The notes under the pieces: model-generated
Databases searched by the model: none
What the model was told of the DNA's origin: nothing
The model's input: the letters and a program-made list of their open reading frames with translations, nothing else
Shown: one piece after another, positions 15,954 to 23,777 of the stretch
How positions within the stretch are numbered: position 1 is the stretch's first letter
Layout: the number at the start of each line of letters is the position of its first letter
Translations under genes and position numbers: made by a program
Assembly (NCBI RefSeq): GCF_035917455.1
Contig: NZ_CP109078.1
Location: forward strand, 8,416,001 to 8,480,000
Source of the DNA: Micromonospora sp. NBC_01796
GTDB lineage: Bacteria; Actinomycetota; Actinomycetes; Mycobacteriales; Micromonosporaceae
Direction: 5' to 3'
DNA: 64,000 nucleotides

Positions 15954-16916
15954 ATGGACACCCCGGTCCCCGGCAGGTCGATCATCATCAGCAACGGCCG
16001 GTGCGGCTCGACGCTGCTCTCGGACCTGATCGCGGAGCAGCCCGAGACTCTCTCGGCGCAGGAGTTCTTCATGTCCGTCGCACCCTGGGCACGCAGTTCC
16101 GAGGTGCTCACCGGTGCCGCGTACTGGGCGGTGCTGAGCAGCCCCAAGGCGGAACTCGCCACCCTCTTCCGGATCGGGCTGCCGCCGAAGGAGGTGCGCT
16201 ATCCGGCGACCGGCCGGTGGGCGGACCGGATGACCGAACTGCCGCGGATCCTCGCCATCACCCTGTCGAAGCTGACCGCCGACCCGGACCGCCTGTTCGA
16301 CCAACTCGCCGAGCGGGTGCCGGACTTCCCGACGCAGTCGGTCGGTGACCACCACCGGATGTTCCTCGACCTGCTGGCCGTGGTCACCGGCAAGCGGCGC
16401 TGGGTCGAGCGTTCCGGCGGGTCGAGTCACGTCGCTCCGTACCTGTTGCGGGCGTTTCCCGAGGCGAAGGTGGTGTACCTGACCCGCGACCGGGAGGCTA
16501 CCGCCCGGTCGATGAGCCGGCACTCGTCGTTCCAGCTGATCCAGCTGCGGGTGGAGTTCCTCGGCCGGTGCGGGCTCGATCCTTTCCGGATCGAGCCTGG
16601 CCAGTCGGTGCCCGAGGATCTGGAACGGTATCTGCCGGACCGGCTCACCGCCGACCTGCTCCGGGAGCGGGGACAGGACCTGCGCCGCTACCTCGGTCTG
16701 AGCGCGTTCCTGACCAGCCAGGCCGAGCAGGCGCTCACCGACCTGCCTCCGCGACACCTGCACCGGATGAGCTACGAGGACCTGGTCGCCGACCCGGTCG
16801 GGCAACTCGGCCTGCTGGCCCGGTTCCTTGAGTTCGAGGACTGGGAGGACTGGGCGCGGCGGGTCGCCGGGCGGGTCGTCGCGCCCGTCCGGTCCCGAGA
16901 GGTCGCCGCGGCCTGA
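15954..16916 (+). CDS. PAPS-dependent sulfotransferase
   Basis: A 320-aa cytosolic sulfotransferase. The 5'-phosphosulfate-binding loop is at residues 11-20 (ISNGRCGST, standing for the RxGST of bacterial enzymes), and the 3'-phosphate-binding region is at about 172-193 (KVVYLTRDREATARSMSRH, with Arg178 and Ser186). AGGAGG lies 7 nt before ATG 15954, giving a strong start 26 nt after the hydrolase. It would move a sulfuryl group from PAPS to a hydroxyl. In this setting the acceptor is most likely the beta-hydroxyl of an ACP-bound chain (as in CurM/Ols) or a hydroxyl of the released lipid. The PAP phosphatase and ATP sulfurylase genes 5-7 kb downstream on the same strand match its cofactor need. 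The acceptor cannot be told from sequence alone. Confidence 0.88.
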   Translation: MDTPVPGRSIIISNGRCGSTLLSDLIAEQPETLSAQEFFMSVAPWARSSEVLTGAAYWAVLSSPKAELATLFRIGLPPKEVRYPATGRWADRMTELPRILAITLSKLTADPDRLFDQLAERVPDFPTQSVGDHHRMFLDLLAVVTGKRRWVERSGGSSHVAPYLLRAFPEAKVVYLTRDREATARSMSRHSSFQLIQLRVEFLGRCGLDPFRIEPGQSVPEDLERYLPDRLTADLLRERGQDLRRYLGLSAFLTSQAEQALTDLPPRHLHRMSYEDLVADPVGQLGLLARFLEFEDWEDWARRVAGRVVAPVRSREVAAA

Positions 16917-16971
16917 CCGCATACCTGACCCCACCGAACGTCGTGACTCCGTCGAACGAGAGGAACCATTG

Positions 16972-18792
16972 GTGAAACCATTCCGGATGTCGGGCCGGCG
17001 ACCGCTCGCCGCGGCCGCCGTACTGGGACTGCTGTACGTGCTGGCGGCGCCGTCGCCGGTCACCGCCGCCCCGATCGGGACGGACGCACCGGGTACGGCC
17101 GGACACCAGCCGACGTACGAGCGGAAGCTGATCGGAAAGGGCACCCCGGACGAGTGCTTCGCCGGTGTCGGTGTGGCCTATCCGACCGGTCCCCCCTGCG
17201 CGACCGGGCAGTCGAAGGTGAACCAGTCCTACCTGTGGGGCATGACCCAGACCGAGCAGAGCCTGTGGTTCGGCACCGGCGCGAACGTCAACTGCCTGAC
17301 CAGCGGGCGCAACCTGCGCAACACGACGCCGAACCTGAACGATGACTGGGTCTGCGAGTACGGCGAGAGCCAGATCGCGAAACGCAACCCGACCCTGCCC
17401 GCCACCCTCGGCGACCATCGCCCGCCCCGGCTGTACACGTACGACAAGCGTTCGCGGCGGTTGACGGAGAAGACCGACGCGGTCAAGAACGCCTCCACCA
17501 CCGACGCCAACCGGCTGAGCACGACCGCTGGAATCCGCTCCGCCGGCACCCATCAGGGCGTGGCGTTCCTCGGTGGGCCCGCCCTGGGCGAGAGCATCAA
17601 CCTGTTCGCCTTCGACACCCACACCGGAGCCTTCCTCGGCTCGGTCAACCTCCCGGCGTACGGCAACATCCGCCACTTCGTGGTGGCCGACGGCGCGCTC
17701 TACGCGGGTGTCGGGGTGGGCGCGAACGGCGGCAACCGGGGGCACGTGCTGCGCTGGACCGGCTCTCGGAGCAACCCGTTCAGCTTCGTCGAGGTCGCGA
17801 ACCTGCCGGCCCAGGCGGCGGACCTCACCGTGCACGACGGACGGATCTTCGTCACCACCTGGACGGGTTCCGGTGACGACGCCCTGGCAGCCGCGGTACC
17901 CGGCACGACCGACGAGCCGCTGTCCGGGGTCGCCGGGGTGTGGATGAGCCCGAAGCTGTCGCACGGGGAACGCGGCCTCACCCCGGCCGACGCCGACAGC
18001 TGGGCCCAGGTCTGGTCGGTGGACGGGTACGAGCCCGATCCGGTCGTCGCCCGCACCTACGCCCTGGGTGGACTGGCCTCGTTCAACGGTTACCTCTACT
18101 GGGGCACGATGCACGTGCCGATGAAGGCGACCACGGTGCACATCGCGACCTACCCACCGGCGAACGAGGCCGCGCTGCGCGCCTCGGTACGCGGCACCCA
18201 GCGGGCGATCAGCATCTTCCGCGGTAAGAGCTTCGGCGACCGCCACCAGCGGGTGGACCTGCTGTACGGCGCACCCCAACTGCCCGCGTACGACCCGGCC
18301 GGTAACGGTGGCGCGGGCGCGTGGGCCGCCGCGCCGACCGGCTACACCCCGCTGTACGGCCCGTCGGGCATGGGCAACCCGTACAACAACTACACGTGGA
18401 AAATGGCGGTGGCGGGCGGGAAACTCTACGTGGGCACCATGGACTGGAGCTACATCTCCAAGGACCTGGGCCAGGACACCGCCCGGGTGTTGGGTGTCAC
18501 CGGCCCGGCCGCGGCCGAGTTCGGCGACGCCTCCGTGCTGGCCGACGACCCCCCGCCGGCACCGGTCTACGGCGGTGACCTGTTCGTCTTCGACTCGACC
18601 AGCAAGCCGGCCACGGTGGTGGACAACAGTGGGCTCGGCAACTACCTGAACTACGGGATCCGCAACATGGTCGCCGACGGGTCGACCCTCTACCTGGGCA
18701 TGGCCAATCCGATGAACCTGCGTACGGACCCGGATGACGACGTCCCCGAGGGCGGCTGGGAACTGATCCGGCTGAGTATGCAGCGCTGTTAG
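16972..18792 (+). CDS. Large secreted protein of unknown function
   Basis: A 606-aa exported protein starting at GTG 16972, 55 nt after the sulfotransferase, with GAGAGG upstream. The N-terminus is a classical signal peptide: basic MSGRRP, a hydrophobic stretch LAAAAVLGLLYVLAAP, and probable cleavage after VTAA. The mature part has repeated beta-rich blocks of the style NLFAFDTHTGAFLGSV, HFVVADGALYAGVG, DLTVHDGRIFVTTW, MAVAGGKLYVGTM and NMVADGSTLYLGM, which look like blades of a beta-propeller. Five cysteines, four of them within the first 150 residues, suggest disulfides. I do not recognise the family. As the last gene before a strong hairpin it appears to belong to the PKS operon, perhaps acting on or binding the exported product. 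Confidence 0.8.
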   Translation: MKPFRMSGRRPLAAAAVLGLLYVLAAPSPVTAAPIGTDAPGTAGHQPTYERKLIGKGTPDECFAGVGVAYPTGPPCATGQSKVNQSYLWGMTQTEQSLWFGTGANVNCLTSGRNLRNTTPNLNDDWVCEYGESQIAKRNPTLPATLGDHRPPRLYTYDKRSRRLTEKTDAVKNASTTDANRLSTTAGIRSAGTHQGVAFLGGPALGESINLFAFDTHTGAFLGSVNLPAYGNIRHFVVADGALYAGVGVGANGGNRGHVLRWTGSRSNPFSFVEVANLPAQAADLTVHDGRIFVTTWTGSGDDALAAAVPGTTDEPLSGVAGVWMSPKLSHGERGLTPADADSWAQVWSVDGYEPDPVVARTYALGGLASFNGYLYWGTMHVPMKATTVHIATYPPANEAALRASVRGTQRAISIFRGKSFGDRHQRVDLLYGAPQLPAYDPAGNGGAGAWAAAPTGYTPLYGPSGMGNPYNNYTWKMAVAGGKLYVGTMDWSYISKDLGQDTARVLGVTGPAAAEFGDASVLADDPPPAPVYGGDLFVFDSTSKPATVVDNSGLGNYLNYGIRNMVADGSTLYLGMANPMNLRTDPDDDVPEGGWELIRLSMQRC

Positions 18793-18798
18793 CCGGTT

Positions 18799-18837
18799 GG
18801 CCCCGCCCGTGCATCGTGGGCAGCCACGGGCGGGGCC
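18799..18837 (+). terminator. Hairpin ending the PKS-sulfotransferase operon
   Basis: A perfect 13-bp GC-rich stem (18799-18811 with 18825-18837, GGCCCCGCCCGTG/CACGGGCGGGGCC) with a 13-nt loop starts 6 nt after the stop of the secreted protein. It probably ends transcription of the PKS operon before the next gene set. Confidence 0.7.
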
Positions 18838-18906
18838 GGCCACACGGATACTCCAAACACCTCGGATCCTTACATATCCCGAACATCACTATGTCATGGT
18901 GCGAAT

Positions 18907-19929
18907 ATGATGGAAATCTGTAGATCTTGGATAGGTCATGCGGGACCGCGCACCCGGTGGCGGCACCTGCTCACGGTCGTTCCGCTCGTCGGAGCGCTCA
19001 CCCTGCTGGCCGGTTGCGGGCTGTTCCGGGACGACCCGGAGCAGCACGAGGTCGGGCCGGTGTCCACGATGCCGAGCGGCTCCTCGGCGCACACCCTCGT
19101 GGTCGACGGGCAGGAGCGCGACTTCCGCCTCTACCAGCCGGCGAACCTCACCCGGTCGACCGCGGTGCCGCTCGTGGTCATGCTGCACGGTGCCCTCGGC
19201 ACAGGCGCCCAGGCGGAAAACTCGTACGGCTGGAACACCGAGGCGGACCGGGAGGGCTTTGTCGTCGCGTACCCGGACGGGGTGAGCCGTTCCTGGGCGG
19301 TGAGCCCGGACTGCTGCGGCCCACCGGCCCGCGACGGCGTGGACGACGTGGCCTTCATCCAGCAACTGGTCTCCACCGTGGCCGACCGGCTTGCGGTGGA
19401 CCGCAACCGGATCTACGCCACCGGGATCTCCAACGGCGGAATGCTCGCATACCGACTGGCGTGCGACACGAAGCTGTTCGCCGCGATCGGGCCGGTGGCC
19501 GCGACCCAACTCGGCCCGTGCCCGTCACCGGCACCGACCTCCGTGATCCACATCCACGGGACGGCGGATCAGACAGTGCCGTTCGGCGGTGGTCCGGGCA
19601 AGCGGGACAACGACGGGACCGGGCGTAATCCGGTCAAGATCGACGGTCCGCCCACCCCCGACCTGCTCGGCCAGTGGCGTACGACCGGCGGTTGCGGCGC
19701 TCCGGCGACCACCGCCTCGGGCCCGGTCAGCACCTCGGTCGCCACCTGTCCCGGGGGACGGGCGGTCGAGTTGGTCACCGTCGACGACGCGGGCCACCAG
19801 TGGCCCGGTGCCGCCGGCCCCGAACCGGCGGCGCAACGCCTACTCGGCCTGGATCCACCCTCGACCGCGCTGGACGCGACCGAGACCATCTGGCGTTTCT
19901 TCGACGCACATCCCCGAACCGGCGGCTGA
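18907..19929 (+). CDS. Lipoprotein esterase of the PHB-depolymerase/LpqC family
   Basis: A 340-aa alpha/beta-hydrolase lipoprotein. The N-terminus has basic residues, a hydrophobic run (LTVVPLVGALTLLAGC) and a lipobox LAGC, so it should sit on the outer face of the membrane. Family marks: VVMLHGALGT, FVVAYPDGVSRSW, nucleophile Ser in GISNGGMLAYRL, IHGTADQTVPF with the acid, and the His in DDAGHQWPG. A disulfide-like SPDCCGPPARDGVDDVAFI segment matches LpqC-type polyhydroxybutyrate-depolymerase and feruloyl-esterase relatives. Its start has no obvious binding site, and it begins 114 nt after the previous gene, beyond a hairpin. The ABC exporter follows 47 nt later, so it may process an exported ester or lipid; the substrate is unknown. 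Confidence 0.82.
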   Translation: MMEICRSWIGHAGPRTRWRHLLTVVPLVGALTLLAGCGLFRDDPEQHEVGPVSTMPSGSSAHTLVVDGQERDFRLYQPANLTRSTAVPLVVMLHGALGTGAQAENSYGWNTEADREGFVVAYPDGVSRSWAVSPDCCGPPARDGVDDVAFIQQLVSTVADRLAVDRNRIYATGISNGGMLAYRLACDTKLFAAIGPVAATQLGPCPSPAPTSVIHIHGTADQTVPFGGGPGKRDNDGTGRNPVKIDGPPTPDLLGQWRTTGGCGAPATTASGPVSTSVATCPGGRAVELVTVDDAGHQWPGAAGPEPAAQRLLGLDPPSTALDATETIWRFFDAHPRTGG

Positions 19930-19976
19930 CCGAACCGGCGCCCATCCACCCCACAGTTCAGGACAGGGAGCAGCAG

Positions 19977-21116
19977 ATGCCCAGCAGTGGTGGCAGCCCG
20001 CCCGCGGTCGAGGTCGCCGACCTCGTCAAACGCTATCCCGCAAGCACGACCGCAGCCGTGGACGGGCTGTCCTTCACCGTGGCCCCCGGCGAGATCTTCG
20101 GGCTGCTGGGACCGAACGGCGCCGGCAAGTCGACCACCATCGGCATCCTCACCACCCGGCTGCGGGCGTCTGCGGGCCGGGCGCTGGTCGGTGGGGTCGA
20201 CGTGGTCGGCGACCCGGTCGCGGCCCGTGCCCAGTTGGCCGTCGTGCCCCAGCACAACAACCTGGACCGGTCGCTGACGCCACGACAGAACCTGCTGTAC
20301 CACGCCGCATACCACGGTGTCGGGCGCGCCGACCGCAAGGCCCGGGCCGACGTACTGCTGGACCGTTTCGGCCTGACGGATCGGGCCGACAAGCGGATCG
20401 AGGCGTACTCGGGCGGGATGGTGCAACGGCTGATGATCGCTCGTGCGCTGATCCACGAGCCGGCGGTGCTCTTCCTCGACGAGCCCACCAACGGTCTGGA
20501 CCCGCAGTCCCGGCGGCTGATCTGGGGCCGGATCCGCGAGATGCGCGGGCGCGGCGTGACCATCGTGCTGACCACGCACCAGATGAACGCGGCCGCCGCC
20601 CTGGTCGACCGCGTCGGCATCGTCGACCACGGTCGGCTGCTCACCCTGGACACGCCGGGCAACCTGGTCAAAGGGCTCGCCGGACGATCGATCCTCGATC
20701 TGACGGTCACCCCGGCCGTGCTCGACGAACCGGACGAGCTTCTGCGTGCACTTACCGAGGTCTCCGGCGTACGCAAGGGTGAACGGCTCGCCGTGGCGTC
20801 GCCGCCCGGCGCCGGGGCCGCCAACCTTCGCTCCGGCCTCGGCCTGGGCGGCGGCGCGGCGCTCGGCGCGGGTGTGCCGGCTGCTGCACTGGCCGCGCTG
20901 GCCCGACGGGAGCGGGCGGTCGCCACGCTCACCCCCGACCCCGGTGGGCGCCAGCGCGTCAGGATCCGGCTGCATCTCGCCACCGACCCCGCCACTGTGC
21001 TCGGGCCGGCTCTCACCATCCTGACCACGCGGTCGGCGACCCTCACCGACGTACACATCGCCGAGCCGAGCCTCGAAGACGTCTTCATCGGACTGACCGG
21101 AAGGGATCCACGGTGA
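19977..21116 (+). CDS. ABC transporter ATP-binding protein (DrrA-like)
   Basis: A 379-aa ATPase of the drug/lipid exporter (DrrA/CcmA-like) type. It shows Walker A GPNGAGKST (about 50), a Q-loop (VVPQHNNLDRSLTPRQ), signature YSGGMVQRL, Walker B AVLFLDEPT and the switch His in TTHQM. The C-terminal part carries the DUF4162-like tail common in DrrA proteins (LEDVFIGLTGRDPR end), interrupted by a Gly/Ala-rich insertion of about 40 residues (around 275-315, with LGLGGGAALGAGVPAAAL), which is unusual. ATG 19977 has AGGGAG upstream. The stop overlaps the permease start by 4 bp, so the two form one exporter. Its place between the PKS genes and sulfate-activation genes suggests export of the product. 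Confidence 0.9.
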   Translation: MPSSGGSPPAVEVADLVKRYPASTTAAVDGLSFTVAPGEIFGLLGPNGAGKSTTIGILTTRLRASAGRALVGGVDVVGDPVAARAQLAVVPQHNNLDRSLTPRQNLLYHAAYHGVGRADRKARADVLLDRFGLTDRADKRIEAYSGGMVQRLMIARALIHEPAVLFLDEPTNGLDPQSRRLIWGRIREMRGRGVTIVLTTHQMNAAAALVDRVGIVDHGRLLTLDTPGNLVKGLAGRSILDLTVTPAVLDEPDELLRALTEVSGVRKGERLAVASPPGAGAANLRSGLGLGGGAALGAGVPAAALAALARRERAVATLTPDPGGRQRVRIRLHLATDPATVLGPALTILTTRSATLTDVHIAEPSLEDVFIGLTGRDPR

Positions 21117-21943
21117 CCGACCTCGACGCCCCGCCGGTAGCGGCAACGAGCACCACGGCGGCGCCCGTGAGACCCGGCGCCCACCGGGTCTTCCTGGCCA
21201 TCCTGCGCCGGGACCTGCTGGTCACCGGCAAGGAACTCTGGGTCATCCTGGTCCAGGTCGGCCTCACCCCGCTGTTCATGCTCTTCGTCTTCGTCAAGGT
21301 GCTCGGCGGGCAGGGCATCGTCGACCGGAACTTCGCCGACCTGTTCCTGCCCGGCATCATCGCGCTCGCCGCGCTCACCACCGCGCTGCAGAGCGTCGCG
21401 CTGCCACTGGTCAAGGAGTTCGGCTTCACCCGGGAAATCGAGGACCGGCTGCTCGCCCCGCTGTCGACAAACCTGGTCGCGGTCGGCAAGCTCGTGGTCG
21501 CGATGCTGCGCGGCCTTATCGCCGCGGCCCTCATCTACCCGCTGGGTGCACTGATGGTCGGCTCAGCCCCGTTGCAGCCCGAACGGCTGCCGATGGTCCT
21601 GCTGACGGTCCTGCTCGGCGGATGGATCGGGGGCGGCATCGGCATGACGCTGGCGACGATTCTGCCCATCCAACGGATCAACATCACGTTCTCGCTGGTC
21701 GTGACCCCGATCATCTGGACCGGTTGCATCCACTACCCGTGGCCACGGCTCTCCTCGATGCCCTGGTTCCAGACGGTCACCGCCCTCAACCCGATGACCT
21801 ACGTCTCCGAGGGCGTACGGGGGGCCATGTTGCCCGGCGTCGCACACATACCGGCCTGGGTCTGTCTCCTGGTCCTGGCCGGCGTGGCCGCGATGGTCAC
21901 GTTCACCAGCGTACGAAGCTTCAGTCGGCGTGCCGTCCAGTGA
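21113..21943 (+). CDS. ABC-2 type transporter permease (DrrB-like)
   Basis: A 276-aa membrane permease with six predicted hydrophobic segments (LWVILVQVGLTPLFMLFVFV, LFLPGIIALAALTTAL, an amphipathic REIEDRLLAPLS segment, the MLRGLIAAALIYPLGALMVG stretch, ILPIQRINITFSLVVTPIIW and a C-terminal CLLVLAGVAAMVTF). The EFGFTREIEDRLLAPLS element is the conserved cytoplasmic segment of DrrB-type ABC-2 permeases. GTG 21113 overlaps the ATPase stop (GTGA), so the pair is translationally coupled. It should form a homodimer with two ATPase subunits and export a hydrophobic substrate. Confidence 0.9.
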   Translation: MTDLDAPPVAATSTTAAPVRPGAHRVFLAILRRDLLVTGKELWVILVQVGLTPLFMLFVFVKVLGGQGIVDRNFADLFLPGIIALAALTTALQSVALPLVKEFGFTREIEDRLLAPLSTNLVAVGKLVVAMLRGLIAAALIYPLGALMVGSAPLQPERLPMVLLTVLLGGWIGGGIGMTLATILPIQRINITFSLVVTPIIWTGCIHYPWPRLSSMPWFQTVTALNPMTYVSEGVRGAMLPGVAHIPAWVCLLVLAGVAAMVTFTSVRSFSRRAVQ

Positions 21944-21980
21944 ACGGCACGATCCACGCGTCTACCGGAGGTGCTCGTCG

Positions 21981-22844
21981 ATGAACGTGCTGGAACCCCC
22001 CAGGTCCGAAGCCCCCGCGTCTGATGGTGCGTTCGCCGCCTGGTTGGCCGACCGGGCCGGCCGGCTGCTGCTGCGCGTACGCGCGGAGCACGGTCACGAC
22101 GACCCGGCCGCGTTGAAGCGCGCGGGTGACCGGGCGTCGCACCAACTGCTGCGCGATGAACTGGCCCGGTGCAGGAGCGCCGACGCCGTGCTCTCGGAGG
22201 AGGACGACGGCGCCCGGCAGGCATGGGCCACGGGTACGGCCGGACCCGCGCCGGACCGGCTGGGCGCCGACCGGGTGTGGATCATCGATCCGTTGGACGG
22301 AACCCGTGAGTTCTCCGAGCCGGGCCGGACGGACTGGGCGGTACATGTCGCACTCTGGCAACGGAACGCGGCTACGGAGCACCGTCTCATTGCGGGCGCC
22401 ATCGCCCTGCCCGCCCAGCACCGTACCCTCGGCACCGCGACACCCCCACCCCGGCCGACGACGGTCAGCGGTCGGACGATCCGGTTGGCGGCGAGTCGGA
22501 GTCGGCCGCCGGCGTTCCTCAGCGAGTTGGCGGACGAGGTCGGTGCGGAGTTGGTGCCGATGGGGTCGGCCGGGGCGAAGATCGCGGCGGTGATCAGTGG
22601 TGAGGTCGACGCGTACGTGCACGCGGGCGGGCAGTACGAGTGGGACTCGGCCGCGCCGGTGGCTGTGGCGACGGCCACGGGGCTGCACGCTTCCCGAATC
22701 GATGGTTCTGCGTTGAAATACAACGAGGCCGATCCCCGGTTGCCGGACCTGGTGGTCTGCCAGCCGGAGCTGGCCGCACCGCTGCTCGCAGCGCTGCGGC
22801 AACACCTGACCCTCGTGCCGGCAACGGCCACGGCAGTCGGCTGA
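21981..22844 (+). CDS. cysQ: 3'(2'),5'-bisphosphate nucleotidase, PAP phosphatase of the inositol monophosphatase family
   Basis: A 287-aa metal-dependent phosphatase. The family motifs are all visible: LSEEDD (first metal site), the DPLDGT box in IIDPLDGTREFSE, and WDSAAPVAV near the C-terminus. Extra residues after DPLDGT (REFSEPGRTDWAVHVAL) match CysQ/Hal2-type enzymes that hydrolyse 3'-phosphoadenosine 5'-phosphate rather than inositol phosphates. The start was set at ATG 21981 behind CGGAGGTG; an in-frame ATG at 21930 overlaps the permease gene. PAP is the inhibitory by-product of PAPS-using sulfotransferases, so having this gene 6 bp before cysD and in the same strand run as a sulfotransferase points to a dedicated PAPS cycle. 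The exact substrate is inferred. Confidence 0.85.
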   Translation: MNVLEPPRSEAPASDGAFAAWLADRAGRLLLRVRAEHGHDDPAALKRAGDRASHQLLRDELARCRSADAVLSEEDDGARQAWATGTAGPAPDRLGADRVWIIDPLDGTREFSEPGRTDWAVHVALWQRNAATEHRLIAGAIALPAQHRTLGTATPPPRPTTVSGRTIRLAASRSRPPAFLSELADEVGAELVPMGSAGAKIAAVISGEVDAYVHAGGQYEWDSAAPVAVATATGLHASRIDGSALKYNEADPRLPDLVVCQPELAAPLLAALRQHLTLVPATATAVG

Positions 22845-22850
22845 CCCGCG

Positions 22851-23777
22851 ATGGACACGGTGGACATGACCAGTCCGGCGGCGTACCGGGTGTCGCATCT
22901 GGATGCGCTCGAGGCGGAGAGCATCTTCGTCATGCGTGAGGTGGTGGCCGAGTTGGAACGCCCGGTGTTGCTGTTCTCGGGTGGCAAGGACTCGATCGTG
23001 ATGTTGCGGTTGGCGCAGAAGGCGTTCGCGCCGGCGCGGATCCCGTTTCCGGTGATGCACGTCGACACCGGGCACAACTTCGCCGAGGTTCTCGACTACC
23101 GGGACCGGCGGGTGGCGGAGTTGGGTTTGCAGTTGGTGGTGGCGAGTGTGCCGGAGGCGTTGGAGTCCGGCCTCGTGCGGGAGTCCGCCGACGGGATGCG
23201 GAACCGGATCCAGACGCCGGTGTTGTTGGCGGCGGTGGAGAAGTACCGGTTCGATGCGTTGTTCGGGGGTGCGCGTCGGGACGAGGAGAAGGCTCGGGCG
23301 AAGGAGCGGGTGTTCTCGTTCCGGGACGATTTCGGGCAGTGGGATCCGAAGAACCAGCGGCCGGAGTTGTGGTCGTTGTACAACGGGCGTCATCATCCGG
23401 GTGAGTCGATCCGGGTGTTCCCGTTGTCGAACTGGACCGAGCTCGACATCTGGCACTACATCGCCAGGGAACAGTTGTCGTTGCCGTCGATCTACTACGC
23501 GCACGAGCGTGAGGTGATCGAGCGGGACGGGATGCTGTACGCGGTGAACGAGTTCATCGCGCCCCGTGGCGCCGAGGAGCCGTTCGTGACCCTGGTGCGG
23601 TACCGGACGGTCGGTGACGCCTCGTGCACCGCCGCGGTCCGGTCGGTCGCCGACACCGTGGAGTTGGTGATCGAGGAGGTCGCCGCGACCCGGATCACCG
23701 AGCGTGGGGCGACCCGTGGCGACGACCGGGTCAGTGAGGCCGCGATGGAAGACCGCAAACGGGAAGGCTACTTCTGA
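22851..23777 (+). CDS. cysD: Sulfate adenylyltransferase subunit 2
   Basis: A 308-aa PP-loop ATP pyrophosphatase, the catalytic subunit of ATP sulfurylase, which forms adenosine 5'-phosphosulfate from ATP and sulfate. The PP-loop SGGKDS is at residues 43-48, followed by IPFPVMHVDTGHNF, the RRDEEKARAKER segment and the C-terminal EDRKREGYF end typical of CysD. The length is standard. It follows cysQ after 6 bp and overlaps cysN by one base in a TGATGA arrangement, so the two subunits are co-translated. The base pattern shifts towards G/T-ending codons here (gcgttg, gtgttg) compared with the neighbours. Confidence 0.95.
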   Translation: MDTVDMTSPAAYRVSHLDALEAESIFVMREVVAELERPVLLFSGGKDSIVMLRLAQKAFAPARIPFPVMHVDTGHNFAEVLDYRDRRVAELGLQLVVASVPEALESGLVRESADGMRNRIQTPVLLAAVEKYRFDALFGGARRDEEKARAKERVFSFRDDFGQWDPKNQRPELWSLYNGRHHPGESIRVFPLSNWTELDIWHYIAREQLSLPSIYYAHEREVIERDGMLYAVNEFIAPRGAEEPFVTLVRYRTVGDASCTAAVRSVADTVELVIEEVAATRITERGATRGDDRVSEAAMEDRKREGYF

